From assembly GCA_009792885.1 (NCBI GenBank), contig WMCF01000035.1:62001-126000 (forward strand): a stretch of DNA of 64,000 nt, in the 5' to 3' direction. This DNA is from Eremophila alpestris peregrina. Lineage: Eukaryota > Chordata > Aves > Passeriformes > Alaudidae. The translations under genes were made by a program, and so were the position numbers. Of the stretch, positions 1 to 14,544 are shown piece after piece (within the stretch, counting starts at the first letter, position 1; each line of letters starts with the position of its first letter). The notes beneath the pieces were generated by a model. The model saw only the letters and a list, made by a program, of their open reading frames with translations. It was not told where the DNA came from and ran no database searches.

Positions 1-3000
1 AACTTGACCAAAAATCAATTCAGATCATCTCCTCTTACTCTGAATAGGTAAGAAACCCAAATACCCAGGCTTACAGTGTATATTAGATAGATATTATATA
101 GATGTCAAGATGTAAAGGAAGTGAGAAAGAACAAAATACCAAGTGACATATGGGCATATCACACACCCAAATTCCAATACAAAGTGTCTGATCTGAGAAG
201 CACATCACAAACCAGTTTTTCTACCTCATTATTCTCATCTAATACTATTTGTTTTCCTAAACACATTCCAAAGAACAGCATCCATGATGCAAGAATCCAA
301 AATTACTTAATCATGCTTCACCATACCTTAATGAAACCATGAATAAGGATATATAGAAATGCTACTTCTTCCAGTATTTAAATAGTATTTCTCTCTGTGA
401 CGGCACATAGTGCCTGTTTTAGCAACCCTAGTGAGAGTGAGGCATGACTGTATCACAAAGTGTCTGACCACCACTGCCCAAGCAGTTTGCCATGGATCAG
501 TTTTCATGCAAAAAGAATTCAGAAGTGCTGAGGAACCCAAGCACGTATGGCATCAGTATGACACCTTCTTTGAAAGACACCTACAGTAGCACATTTGCCT
601 TTACTGTCATGCTTGGGTAAGCACTGTCTTGGCTGACTGTGAAGACATGACAGCATCACTTCCCAAACCCTCTCCTCTAACTGATCCAAATACTGAGTCC
701 AAAACGTGCTTATGCTGTGACAAGCAGAAGGGTCACAATACAGTCTGCAAAGGAGCAGAGGCTGAAATCATACTAAAGTCTAAGGTCAGGTTCATAAAAC
801 CCTATTAAATATACAAACTAAGTGTCAGTCACCAAAGCAAAAGAAAAAAGTGAAGAAAAGCATCTGGGTATCCAGCATTGTTGAAAACCCAGGCTTTTAT
901 GTTCCTACTTCAGAGATCCTAATCAGCAAGTAAAAGCCCTAGCATAGTCTTTTATACAATAAGAGCAAAGACTAAAACAACCTACCCATGACTGAGAACT
1001 TCAAAGGCCTCAAGTAAAAACAATTTTCAAAGAACACTGAACTTTATCCATTCTGCCAGCGCATTTCCCAATGCTGAATAAATCCAAATCAAATATTTCA
1101 CACAAAAAAAAAAAGTTCCTTGCTGAAAACTTGTCTGTTCTTAAAGGCACAGCAGTTTCCATAATCCTATAGGTAGCCTCTGCTCTGATATAAATTACAC
1201 TAAGCAATGAAAGTGCTGACCTTGTCTTAACTTGCACCACAAACAACACACACTGTACAACCTAATTCCATAATGCTCATTCACATATATAGCACCACAG
1301 CAGATAATGGGATTATGGAAGAGATTGAAGACTTCAGGATCAGACCAATAGAACATCTGTGGCTCATTGCAAAGGACTCAGCAGAGAGAGAAATATCATG
1401 ATTGTTCATCCATCTTAGGAGATATATATTATAGTTTTTGATTAAAGCAAACAGAACCAGCAAGGGCACTGTTTTGGTCTCCTCATCTGCACGGTGCTGT
1501 CGTAAGACCAAAGGGGTATTTAACAAAATCAAGGTACAAAAAACCTGAAAAATAGCAACAAAGAAACATAGAGGAACAGAGAATGAACCACTGTAGCTCG
1601 CTACTACAGCTCTCTATTGAGACAAAGCATTCTGTAGTAGGTTCATCAATTAATTAGCACATTGTATACAGTAACACATCAGTCTATGTAAATTCTGTGA
1701 ACATCTGCTGCCAAGTCTTAATAGTGACCTGAGTGTGCACACATAACACTGCACCCACATGCACGGAGCGCATTCTTCAAAATGCAACATGTAATTTTCA
1801 CAAAGGTTTAACATTCCTGTTTTTCTCCCAGATTAAACCCTTGCAAAAACAGTAAACTTGTAATTCAACATTTGTAGAGTCCTTCAAAGTTTCTCTGAGA
1901 CCTCCTTTCCCCCTACTCCAAATATTTCCCCTCCCCTACAAACAGAAAACACAAGAAGAGACGTGTTTATCACATGACCTTCCTTGGGAGGAATCCGTAC
2001 ATTTGTACTCTTTGAATCACTTACATATCAAAGAAAAAGGAAGCTACTAATAACAGTCACATGGAGCACATAATTCTTACCTTCCTGACTTTTAGATTAG
2101 CCTCCTGGGCATGTTAAATTTATTAGGCACTGTTTCTTTCTTCTTCTAAGCAGCTTAGGTGTGAGCTTATGTTGTATGTGTGCGTTTCTACATCTGTTTA
2201 CAAAAGATCTGATGTATTCCAAAAAAGGCACAAGTTCTGTGTTTTAACTCTATAAATATTACTAGTTATATCACTACTTTATATACCATTATGAATCTAT
2301 ATTGGCTTTACATAACAAGACTATCTTTTAAAATAACTATTCCTATTTAAAGATAGAAAGTATACCCACTGAACAAGAAAAGGAGAGTGCAAAAGAAAAG
2401 GAAATGGTATTCATTAGGGACACCAATGTGATACATACATGTGTTTGGTATGTCTGTCCATGCAGCAGAACCAATGTGGTCCAGCCTTTAGAAGCCAAGA
2501 AATACAAATCAGCTACTAACCTTGAGCAAGTTAAACCATCCCTTGCCGTGCCAGATGTCTTAGAGAGGGAGGCATTTGGGAAAGATGTCTTTTTATGACA
2601 AGGTATCATGACATACAAGAGAGGACAATCTTCAAGTGGCATAATCTATAGAAATGACATACTAATATACCAAATATTTACCCAAAGCAGCAGCAGTAAT
2701 AGCAATACCATGTAGAATATAAAAGCAACAACTACAAGTAAGGAAACACTGATCTTTGGGCAGAAGAGTGAAGAAAAGATTCTACTTAGAACAAATCCCA
2801 CTATCAACCATCTGGGTTCCACTCAGGTGCCCTTGATTTGGGGCTCTTTTATTGAACCCATACATAAAGGAGTAACAACCACAGTACTGACACGAGCACA
2901 GGGCACTTACTGGTTAAAAATCAAACAAGGGTAACAGCAGGAGCCCAGGCAGTTTTGCTGAAATGAGATCTGCACAGCAGGGCAGGCATGGCTTTTCTTC

Positions 3001-3989
3001 ATTACTCTAATAGCCTAATAAATAAATAAGGAATAGTTGTGTCCATGGCAATCACGCTGGTGATTTTTTTCTCCTTCCTTTCCAAGACACCTCATGAGTG
3101 AGGTAGCCATACCCTGGCTGCAGAATCTGATCTGTAAATAAAAAACTGACCTAAATGAAGCCCTTTCTGTGACAGGATTTGACTAAAACTACTGCGTATT
3201 CTCAGTCATTTAAACCACCTACCATTCATCAGGCACTGGTGATACCTGAAGCTGTTGCCAATTATTTTTCACTCCTGAAATCCTTATCAACTGCTTGCAA
3301 AAGGCATTTACACCTCTGCAGAGAAGCACACAAAATACAAATCTTCACAAACAATAGAGTGAGACTAACCAGTAGCCTCCTTGCCACTTAAAGACACAAC
3401 GGCTTCATACCCTGGCATTCCCAGCTTCTGTTTTATCCAAACTACAGCAAGTGTCGGCTTCCTAAAGTACAGTATTCTCAGCATGTCGCACGCAGGGCAG
3501 CATCCATGCGCCGCTGACTTGGTAATTGCATTATCTGCAGCCGCTGATGAATGAACAACCGTAATGCATACATCCTGGCTTTAGCTCTCTCGGGACAAGT
3601 AGACACACACTCCCCACATCAGATTCATTCACTTTGCTGAGTCCGAAGGTATACAGAAAATGCCCATGTGCATTCCCTCTCATTTTAAAAGCAATGTTGT
3701 AATCTGCTCCCCCTTCCCCCTGACAGAAATACAGCACTTATATTTACAAGCACCAGAAGCTCATTCCGAAACCTACTTCTCCGCATCTGCAATCTATTCT
3801 ACCTGCAAATAATAAGGCTTGAATAAAGGCTCGCAAAAATTGTACATCGACACCGTCTCTGGATACTAGGAAAAACAGGCCCTAATATCCCACAGCATAA
3901 TGGCCCTTTAACGAACGACTAGTGTTTATGGGTATAAGTAATCTCAAGAATAAAATGGAGCCAAGGCGATTTCCATTGCAGACGGAGGG
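1..3989. other. AT-rich non-coding DNA, no gene recognised
   Basis: Open frames here are short, on both strands, and lack recognisable motifs. If a gene starts at the 4.0-4.4 kb island it would run through this stretch as intron. One donor-like minus-strand site (AAG|GTAAGA near 2088) was seen, without a convincing acceptor. Confidence 0.6.
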
Positions 3990-4440
3990 CAGTGACCAGC
4001 TGCCACAGCTGCAAAAGCCCCGGCCGGCCCGCAAAGTTCCCCGCGCGGAGGAGCTTACCTCGGAGCGGCACGGCAGCCTCCGTGCCCGCCCGGACGGGAC
4101 GCCGCAGCCCAGCCGAGCCGAGCCGAGCCGAGCCGCCCGCGCCGCCGCTGTTCCCCGGCAGGCGGCGGCCGCGATGGGCGCCGCCCCCCGCCCGCCCGGC
4201 GGCAGCGGCGGGAAGCACCCGCTCGGCGCCGGCACGGAGCGAGCCCCTGCCGGGCACCGGCAGGACAGGGGGCCTGCGCTTCCCCGGCGGGAAAGCGAAC
4301 CCAAGCCGAACCGCAGGCAGGCGGGAGCAGGCAGCCCGGAACGGGGGGGGCGCGGCGGCCCTGCCCGACCTGTTGCGCGTATCGGTCGCTGTTAGTGCCT
4401 GGGCTGGTGAAATGGGCTGAGCACGGCTGGGTACGCGGCT
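3990..4440 (-). promoter_or_regulatory. CpG island, probable promoter and first exon of a leftward gene
   Basis: Composition jumps to a G+C- and CpG-rich island isolated in AT-rich DNA. On the minus strand a strong splice donor, CCGAG|GTAAGC, has its GT at 4058-4057, so a first exon would run from roughly 4250-4400 down to 4059. The short tandem (AGCCG)5 at 4111-4135 lies in it. Frames are open on both strands, as expected from composition, and I cannot pick a start codon; the exon may be 5' UTR. The rest of the gene would lie to the left and mostly outside the window. No recognisable coding exon was found in 1-3990. Confidence 0.5.
4111..4135. repeat. (AGCCG)5 microsatellite in CpG island
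   Basis: Five perfect tandem AGCCG units within the probable first exon. Short, but a plausible length-variable 5' UTR repeat. Confidence 0.85.
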
Positions 4441-5603
4441 GGGCAAGGGGCTTTCAGTGCAGCCATCGGTGTCTCGATTGTGTGTAACACAAGTCACTGA
4501 AGAAGGGGGAGGAAGAGACGAAGGAAGAGGACTCTGGTAAATGAGTAAATGCTCCATCTGGGGAATAAAGATCAAATAGAGGAGAGGGGAAATCCCTGTC
4601 TCATTCACACTGCTTTTCACTGGATTAATATTGCTAATAATATTACTGTTTTGGTTTCATTAATGCTTAGGGCACAACTCCCAGATCAGCTTGGGTACTC
4701 CACAAAAGTGAAGGAAAGGCAGTCAAGACTCAAGAGCATACACACTGAACACGTGAAGGTACCAAGCCGCAGATGGCCTATGCTGCCTCTGTGTAAGGAA
4801 GAAACACCATGGCCACACATGGAATTTCATCCTCCTCAGGCTAACGTGGCACATCATGTGGATTTTTTTTAATATTCAAAGGTTGTTGTGTTTTCTTTCT
4901 TTTTCACCTTTAAAGTTCCTGTTGATTTTACTATACTGACATTCCTGTTGACTTTAATATACGGACAGCCATAAGAATGTGGTTTCTCTTCACTTGAATA
5001 TTATGCATGAATCAAAAAAATCACCAAATAATTCAAACCAATTGTCAAAATAAATTAATTAGATCTCAATCTGTAAATTTGTTTGAGAAAAGATCAAACA
5101 TGTTTTGTTTTGAATGGCCAGAAGACAGAAAGGAAGTTTAACTCCAAACTTTGTTCCCTCTAAAAGCACACTAACCTCTCAAGGGCAGCTGGAGTAATCT
5201 CCTTCATTTCGGAGAGATGAATAAATACAAAAGGCAGGCTAGCTGCCTTCCAGATGGGGACAGGAAGTTTGCAGTGATGATACCGAGCAGCCCTCTGCTT
5301 CTTGAAATCCCCAGGAGAGAGGAACGTGACCATCATCTCAGAGCAGAATGGACAGCCGGGAAATCTCAAATCTGAAATCCAGCTAGGGCAGAAAATAGAT
5401 GTCTGTTTCTCTCTCATCCAATGGAGAGAAGGGTGATAAAATTTGTGGCATCCTGCCAAAGCCATTGAACCCACTTAGGCACAAAACCTCATGTTATCCA
5501 GGCTTAATAGCACCAAGAAGAAAAGAATATTGACATTTTATTCATTGGTATTCCCACCCCTCAAAAAAACCAACCCAACCCCTCCCCAAAAAACAAAACA
5601 AAA

Positions 5604-5653
5604 NNNNNNNNNNNNNNNNNNNNNNNNNNNNNNNNNNNNNNNNNNNNNNNNNN
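5604..5653. other. Assembly gap, 50 N, in an A-rich simple repeat
   Basis: Exactly 50 Ns flanked on both sides by CAAAA-type repeats (aaaacaaaacaaaa), so the gap is probably a low-complexity tract. Confidence 0.97.
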
Positions 5654-8600
5654 AAAAAACTAAAACAAAACAAAAAGCCACAAGTAACCCCATCATAAGA
5701 ATAGCCATCTGTGAGAATAATTGAAAGCAAGGCCTGGGATTGACCTAATAGCCAAAATGCTCATTTTTAATTTAGAAACTTACTGAAGTGCCAGATGTGT
5801 GCAAGTATAGATGCACATCTCCATGTCAAAGAGGCAGAAGCCAGGATCAATGTAGGTAGGCAGTTCAACATTGTAACCTTGTTCTCTCCTGATCTGTTCA
5901 GGGTCTGCAAGCAGTGTTTGCCTGTCTCTGCTCCTGAAACAGTGCTTCTAAAAACCAGTTCAAGTACCTTTAATTAGATTGGGGACTTGCTGGTTCATCT
6001 CTGAACCCAGAAATGTCAATTCACCAATCTAGAAGAGCTATTCTGTTCCAGGTTTTTATGTGGGGAAGGCAAATATCTGCTTAGCAGCATAGGTTCATTC
6101 TTAGGCAGATCCACCAGCAGCACAGACTAAACCTGGTTTTGCCTCTCTAATGCATTAGTGCTTCTCAATGCAGGAAGTTCTGGACTGCATTTTCTATCTG
6201 CACTGTTGAAATACCCCTACCACTATCCTCAGATTATGCAGTTGCTTATGGACACTGTGGAACAGTAAAAATGAGTTGACAAGATCACAAGGAATGCACA
6301 AATGTAGGTCTTTTCTGCTGGCAACAGAGGAGTCAGGTCTGTTAAAACCACACTAGTCCCACTCACAGCAGCTGGCAACTGCAAGTCAAACCATGGAGAA
6401 ATTACAAATTTAAGTGAAAGCACACTTACATACATGACCCAATTTTCAAAGCTGTTGAACTTTTCTGAAAATTCACCTTAAAAAGAGCAGATACTTTTCA
6501 AAATATGCTTAAACCCCAAGCCCGCCTCACGTGGCTGATACAGATAAAAACCCTTCAAACCTTACTTGGGCTATCTGTGAGAAACTAGCATTTCCTCTGA
6601 AACAGGAGAGGACTTTGTACCTCACTGCTGTCAGCAGGTGACTTTACAGCTGCCCATCTGCTCTGCATTTTGTAAATATCAAACATTTGTCTCCTGTAAT
6701 GCCCCATCTTCCTGCTCCTCTGAAAAGCAGGAAGTCTGCCTTCCTGCTTGTGTCCAGGCTGTATTAAAAAAAAAGCATGTAATGGACTGTTATCTTACTA
6801 GCAGCCAAACTAATAACAGCAGTCAGTCTAAGATGACATATGAACAAGAGCTTAAAGTGTGTAGTAGCACCAATGGTTTCATTAGGAAGCAAACTCAGCC
6901 CTTCTTGAAAAGAGCTATGTTACCAGAGGGAGCAAATCTTCTATCACGAAGTTACTGCTTTGAATCCAATGCAGAAACATATCAGGCTGAATGAATGAAC
7001 ATTCCCCACTGCTACTGCATCCCCAACAAACTGCCCCAGAGCAAGGACTGAACCCTATTTTTCTCTTGAACCATGTCTCTCAGGGACAAGTACCAGGAGG
7101 AAACTAACAGTGCTGATACTTCAGGTAGAGGCCCACAAGAGCAACTAACAGCCTTCACAGTAACATCTATTGACAGGCATCTCTCTCTTTAAGGGGTTTT
7201 GTCCTGTGTGCACATTCAAAGACTGCATCACTCTTACAGTTCTGAGACGTGACCCAGGTGCATTGGAATTTTAATGCTAATCTAAGTACCCTCACTGTAA
7301 CAAGATAAATATAATGGCTAAAAAACTGGTATGAGAAAACAGATAAATGGATTATGGGGGAACACAAACAAAAAGCACTCAAACATATATCAGAATCCTT
7401 CTTAGTAGGAAGACTTTGCCTACACTGCACATTTGCTCTCCACCCCCATCCCTTCCCCTGGCAATTTTGAGCTGTGAGGCTGAAGGAGAAGTGACCCTTC
7501 ATTAGACAGGGAGTATTTGAGTCTACATGCTGGTCCCATGAAGCTGTGATACCTTTCAGGAAATTTTTCTGGGCTCCCACAAACAATTTAACTTTTTAGA
7601 CTGTAAATGACAAATGTCCATAGGTAATAAGTACATGGGCACAAATACTACTCACTTACTAAAGTTTGTGGGACTTCTGTGACCATCTTTGCTGAGAATT
7701 TATCTCATTGACCATGAAATTCCTAAATTGTGCCTCTAGATTATGTTAAAGGAGGCACATATTTAGTGCTGGAATGGCAATCTCCTACCTGAGGTGACAC
7801 AGGAATTGGGTGGGACAGCTTCTTAACAGCCTGCTGGCAGTGATGTGAGAAGAAGAAAAAAATCCCTGCTTGACTCAAACCCAGATAAACTTTTTAAAGC
7901 ACTAAAGCAACACCATCCTTTATTTTTAAAACAGAGAAGTATTTAAAATAAGATCTGTGACATCACTGATCCCAAATCCTACCATTTCCATAGCCATAGC
8001 CTGAACAAAAGTGCACTTCATGGCTGAACTGCCCTACTTTGTACGACAGCATCTTAAACAAGAAAATCAAGTGTGGCTCAGGTCAGTCTCCCGGTGTTTC
8101 AACTCAATGCAGGTATATTGACTCCAGGCCCCTTCTCTGGGTTTCCTACCAATTTTCATCACACCATTTAAACCAGACACAAAGTCATGCTGATTCTGTG
8201 AAGGCATCCAGACAGACCAACTGCAACATTTTCCAAAAGGCAAAATCATAGAGTGTAGTGAAAGGGAAATTGTACTGACCTTTTGCATTGCTAACAAGGG
8301 ATTTGCAAGCACACAGGCTATGTTTGTTCAACCAGAGTTGAAAAGAAAACCAGAATCATATGAAACATCCCTCTAATCCATGAACCCAGTGAACAGGATG
8401 GCCCTAGCTATTGTGTCCAGACATACAGCTTGGGGTCCTTAATCCTTCAAATTATTGGCATGGTGCACTTGTTCTCTGACAGCCCTTTCAGATCTTTTCC
8501 CATCTCTATTGTTTTGTTTTCTGCTTGAGTAAATAGTAGGGCAAAAGTGAGACACATTTATTTCTGCTGTCATCTGTCAGAATGAGTGGTCTGGAACTTC

Positions 8601-8814
8601 ATCTCCCTGCCTACCATCAAGGAAGGAGTCCTCTCGCATTTTGTCTTGGATGAAAAGTGCAGAGTGAAAATGATGGTACAAAGTACAAAGCTGTCAAGGA
8701 CAAGGGTCAAAAATAGAGATAAAAAATTAAAAACCAGAATCCACCTTATCTACATCACAGACCACCATTCATATCCGGAGTGGGCAAACACAAAGTGAAC
8801 AAATTGTCTCCAAT

Positions 8815-8905
8815 GTACAGAAGTTGAAAACTGAGGCAGAGAATGGCAATTTGGCCATGATCACCCCACAAATCAGTGGCATATTAGAGATCTCAGGCTT
8901 TCTTA
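8815..8905 (-). mobile_element. MIR/L2-like ancient repeat fragment
   Basis: The plus strand reads like a reversed MIR core: gtacagaagttgaaaactgag, then gcagagaatgg, a gatcacc block and atcagtggca, paralleling the usual 'acagatgaggaaactgagg ... ggtcac ... agtggca' order. Diverged; call from memory. Confidence 0.4.
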
Positions 8906-11900
8906 GTCCTAATTTCATTATCTATCCACTAGGCAGCACTGCCTTATTTTTGCATCAGAATTATTACAAATTATTGAACCAGGATTATGGTGATTTATAC
9001 CAATTTAGCACAGACAAACAAGGGAAGCAGAGAAGCTACAGTGTGTAAAGGTTCAACTGTGAGGTGGTCTTGAACAGCTCAGGGATTTTGTATTGTGGTT
9101 TTCAACCTTGGTTGTGGTAAATGCTGCCAACTCCCACCTGGTATAAGAGGGGTCAGAACAGCATTGTTTTCTGGAAATCCTTTAGAAAAAAAGATTTGAA
9201 CTCAATGACCAGTCTTCATTTGTCCTCAAGACTCTGTTACTTTTAAACTAGGCAGTCCCCCTACCTCCATTCTTTATAATTTAAATCGAATCATTGTAAG
9301 AAACCAATATTGATAGCAGAAAGGGAAGAAGCATTCTGTTTGTGCCTGCACTAGAGCCTCACTGGAGAGACAGGACAAAGGTAACCTTGGCATCTGCTGT
9401 TATGTTCCAAATCCCAGGAGGACTCTGAACGCTGGTTTAACACTTCTCTTGCTGGGAGCGATATAACAGGAACAAGCAGATTCTGCAAACAAAGACAGGT
9501 TTTTTTCTGGGCAGAGGTAAGTTTGACTTTTCTTTCTCTGCCTTCCACCACAACCTATTCCTTCTCTCTGGTACAGAGGAAGATGTTTAGATGAAATCAT
9601 TCAGAGACCTGGCTGTTTCCAGCTTTGTCACTACTGCATGCAGCTTTGTACAAAACTCTTGCATATTTCCAGCCCTTTGAATTCAAGTAGCAGCTGCCAC
9701 ACATATACCAATGTCCACATATATGTTCTCTGTCCCTAATACAGAAAGTCAAGCAAGTTTTGATTTGTCTATGTCTACTGAAGACCATATGTGCAAGAAA
9801 TCCATGCTTCCTCAAAGGGAATGCCTTGCTGTGCAGTTGTGACAGAGGGTGTGGGCATATGTTTCTGCTTGGCCTAATTAGTCATTAAATGATTTCAATA
9901 ACCAATTCTTCTCTGGCAGGCTATGCAGGTTAATACACATCTGTAACTACATACATGCACATATACACACGTTTACACAGAAAACATACAGCCATCTTTG
10001 CTAGTTAAACACAGCTCATCATTTCAACAGGGAGCAATGTGTTCCCTAGTAAGGTATAGGTAATGCTCAAAAGAAGATTTTCCATAAAAATATAAATAAT
10101 TTATGAACCTGAAATACTTTCCATAAATGCATTATAATGTTACTTCAACTTTTTCTTGTGATTAATAGTACTGACATCAGACTAGAAAGTTTATGAGTAA
10201 ATAACATTAAAAGGGTATGGACAGAGTCCAAGCACATTTCAGGTTTTGGTTTGAACAATTTTCAACATATGTTTACTTTCACTGATAAGTTCTCATCTCT
10301 AATCTTAGGGACATCCAGTCCTAAAAAGGGATCAGATCTGACATAGGGAACAAGAAGCTTCAGAAGTAGGGAAACTTTTCCCTTCTATCTCTATAGGTAG
10401 AAAAATCCCTTTATTTAGCTGGAAAGGGAAACATAACTTAGCAAGATGCATAAAGTGTGCCAGGTCTCAAAAGTAAATATTGAGAAAAATGCTAAGCAAT
10501 CATTAAGAGTGTGAATGTCCATGACTAGCTGCAACAATATACTCCTCAGATTGGATGCCTTTTCTGTAATCCCACTTTTCAAGATTTGCTGTTATTTCTA
10601 CCTTAAAAGAGCAGAAATAGTCTCTGTCTCAGGACATTTTCTTCCCTTCCATTCATGAAAGAACTGACTGAGATCTTCTGCCCATTCTTGCCCCATCCAC
10701 CCTGGAAAAGGAGAGTGAAGAAATTTTTAAAAAACTAAAAACCTCCAGGAGAAGTTGAGCTGTATTGTTGGGGACAGATTTTAAAAGTAAAATTGCTGAA
10801 ACAGTGTAGAGTTAGAGACAGATTTAACAGTTTACATAGACAAATGGGAGAGCAAAAGAACAGGTTTTTGTCCTTCATGTAGAACTACTTAAAGCTGATT
10901 GCTTCAGATGAAATAACAATATATCTTCCTTAGCCTAATTTTTAATTTATAAAGCAAGTTGAACTGAGCAGGTCTGGAAAAGTTCTGAAATATTTTTTTT
11001 TTGCATTACTTTCCACCTGTTTTTTTCCAAAAGATAAAGAGACAAGCTGGAGATGTGCTAAATCTAAAATCTGGAAATAGGGAAAAAGAAGCTTAGGGCA
11101 CATAGCAACATAAAGCAAAAGAACCTAAGCTTGTAATGCTTTAGACCAAGACCCATCAGAAAATCTCTGACCTGTGGATTCTTACTCAGCACCACTGGCA
11201 GTTAAGTTTATTTCTCAGTATTTTTACTTATAAGACTGAAGCCTTGAAAGCAATTTGGGAGAGGAGCAAAGCACTTTTTCTCTGCTGGTATTTAATTGGC
11301 TTTCTGTCTTCATTTCTGTCAACTGCAAGGAAATCTTTGTCTACCCACAGCAAGCACTTTTGCAATGTGAAGGATCTGAACACAGCAACATTAAACAGAA
11401 ACATAAACAAAACCAGAAATAAAGCAAAGATTGATTTTAAAAAATAAGTAGATTCCTACATCTCCTGCATCAAGAAGATTTAAGTTTGTAGAGAATGTTA
11501 GACCTAAGTTCAGTCCTCTTTTGCATAAGGAATCATGGTAAATAGTGGTAAACTTAACAACCAGATTTTGAAAGACTAACAGTCATCATCACCATAATCT
11601 TCATTTACATTAAAGGCTCAGAGGGCATTTTGGAACTATTACTAAACTAATATTCCCAGTTTGGCCATTGCACAGACAGGTTTTTTTCCCCCAAATCTCT
11701 TTTTTTTTAATGTTAAAGAGTTAAATAATATGATATATAATCCGCCTCTTAGCCTTAAAATTTAAGCTAAAATAGTATGGAAAGCTTCACTCAATAACCC
11801 AGCTCAAAACATCCTCTAAGTGACCTGTTTAAAGCTGCAGAGTTCTTCTCTATTCACAAACTCCCAAATTCTCTATTTCCCACCAGTGCAGTCTCTTATC

Positions 11901-11984
11901 ATAATGGGTGGGCATTTTACACAAAACCTGTATAATGGCAGAGACAGAGTAAAGCAGTAGGTCCCAGGTATTTGTCCTTGGACC

Positions 11985-12085
11985 AATCTATTTGCAGCTG
12001 AGAATGTATTAGCTCCCACTGAGTCCCAGCCTTCATGGGTAACCTGCTTTCTAGGCCTCAGTATCCTTCATGGCAAAATCAAGTG
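11985..12085 (+). mobile_element. MIR-like ancient repeat fragment
   Basis: gtaacctgctttctaggcc, tcagtatccttcatggcaaaat matches the forward MIR core pattern 'taacctctctgggcctcagtttcctcatctgtaaaat' with substitutions. Confidence 0.4.
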
Positions 12086-14544
12086 TAATGCCTTGTTGAC
12101 TCATTCCCAGTCTCTTTCAAATACCCAAACTACCAATGTAATCCACACTCTGAAAATCAGGATTTTCTAGTCTTCTGAGTAACCACCATCACACTGTGGT
12201 AAATTAAGTGCTGTGCACAAACTTTAGATGTGGACTTGCTTCCCAATAACCAATCTACCAAGTAGCTTAAGCAAGTAAAAATTAAATTAGTATTTAATTT
12301 CAGTATTAAATTCCTAGGACAGAGCACAAATCCTGCTGTGCTGCCCCTTTGACAGGATGCCTAATTTTAATAAAGGGCGAAAAAGGAAAACTGAGGACTG
12401 TATCGTTTTAAAAGTTATCACAACTAGTCAACCAAAACCCTTGAGTCCTCACATTTGTGTTTTGCTACATAGTCTATGTCTGCCTCAGTCTGAGGCTTAA
12501 AACTGATGAGAGAGAAGTAAGCTGTATATACAGAATCCCTAAGGTTCTGAAATGTTAGATAATAACAAGTCATTTGTAGCATTTGCTTGAAATAAACATA
12601 CAAATTACAGAGAGTTACTGAAAGACATACCCTGAGTCACACAGCTTTTGCTGTCACTTGTCTACTGAATAAACCACTCCACTCTGGGAATGTCAGTCTT
12701 TATGTTGAAAACACAAAATATCAACAAGTCATGTTTCTATGACATACACCTTATAGGCATACAGAAATACTGCTGGTTAATTTGGGATACCCTTAATGTC
12801 CAAGCAAAGAGTCAAGTTTCCTCTGTACCTTTCAACACAGTTTCAGATAGAAAGCAAAGCTCGATTATTTTTTGAGACTCTGAAAATGAAATTACTGTCA
12901 CAGTCTAACACCAAGCTGAGAATCTGGGACAGAAGTCCTGCTGTTATGACTCCCATCTGAGGTCCTGTACATCACACATTCCCTTCACAGGACACTGGCT
13001 GCAAGACGCAATTATTTCTCTTAACACAAATTAAGAAATCTGTCCTTTCCTACCCATTAATTACCCTGAAAACTCCTTTCATTATCTCCAAGCCATTAAA
13101 ACAGGCACAGGTTTATTTTGCCATTGCAGCACTTCTATTAGTTGTGAAACTAGTGCTTTCCTCTGGGATTGCACAGTATTTTAGGAAACCTATCTGTACA
13201 CAAGCCTTTGTCTGAGAATTTTTATCAATGGAAACCATATCTATAGCAAATCAATAAACATTTAAAATGGGTAACATGGTGCAGCTGAAGTAGGGAGATA
13301 AGAGCTTCCACCTAAGCATTATGAATGTGAAACCTCATTGCACTGAACAGTGATACAGGTTGTGACTGCTGGGGTATTTACAGTACTATTTTTGTGCTTA
13401 TACTGGTTAGAGATCATTTTTAAGAAATAAACACATTTATTTAGCTGGTACCTTGTTTAACTGACCCTGATGGGGTGGACAAAGGAGAAGAGACTGAGCA
13501 TCATTTATCACATGCACTTCAGAGTGATGAGAGGATAACAACAGTGGGGACCTACAGGGCAAAACCTGGGAGTACTGATTTAGATGCTGGACTGCAATGA
13601 TGAATCTCCTGTGCTAACTCAGGCTGACTGCCATTATTACCCAGAAGCTTGGGGACAGATTTTCTTCCTCTGCATATTAACTAAGGGAATATATGCAAAT
13701 GTAACAAGCCTTAAAACTATCAGTCATACATCTTGACCTTAATAAATAAATTTGAATATTGCATGGAGACCATTCCAGCTTTATTGGCTATAGCAAGCAT
13801 TTTAAGGACATTGCCACATGCCATTTTGTCATACTGCATACAAAAAGGGCACTCTGCGTTTTTCGTCCAACAAGAACTTCACTGTGATTGGTTAAAAGAC
13901 ACATTCACTAGCAATTTTGATAGTCAGACAAAATCATAGTCCAAGGTATGTATATCTATAATCCTGCCAGGTACATTCTTGTTTGAAAACCCATGTATGT
14001 ATGTACATATGTATATCCTTGTTCCCGTGCCACACAATGCATTTTGTGAAAACCACTGTACTTTGTAGCATCATCATCAGGTGATGCTTAAAGCTGCACA
14101 GATTCAAGAAATTGCTCTGCCTTCCAGTAGGCCTTTAATTTGCCTAAATGTTAGCTGCCATTTCTCTATTACTTCATTGCAACTTGAGTCTGTAAAAGGT
14201 GCTTGATGACTATGAAAAATTAACTGCATATAGTAGTACAAGACTATTAATAGCTTCCTAATACTTCAAAATAATAGACACACATCCCTTCAGGAGCTGG
14301 GTACATCACAAGAGTCATCCCATGCCTCTGTATCCCATGCAAATACGGTTTGTGGCAGGACAACAGTGCAATAAGGACTACTGCAGCAGAGTCAGAAAGA
14401 GAAATGCTATATGGTTTGCGGAAAAATGTCAGATGTTAATTTTAATACCTTTTTCATATAAACAAATTACTAGACTAGATGGTAATGGCCTAGAAGAAGA
14501 ACTGTTGTCAATAACAGAAATTGTGCTATGTTGAGTTTGAGTAG

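Larger units (their letters stand above)
4441..14544. other. Non-coding DNA between the CpG island and the decayed module
   Basis: Apart from the 50-N gap and two MIR-like pieces, I see nothing but AT-rich sequence with chance open frames. The longest, 139 codons on the minus strand at 7167-7586, has no motif and no splice context. Confidence 0.6.

Noticed and set aside
2075..2100. Minus-strand donor-like AAG|GTAAGA near 2088
   Set aside because: The open frame before it is only about a dozen codons and has no pyrimidine-rich acceptor.
3882..4620. Overlapping open frames of 107-233 codons on both strands
   Set aside because: They arise from G+C-rich sequence with few stops; all directions are open, the residues are Ala/Arg/Pro/Gly-rich, and no motif is present.
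7167..7586. 139-codon minus-strand frame
   Set aside because: No recognisable domain, no splice context and composition like surrounding non-coding DNA; expected by chance at this scale.
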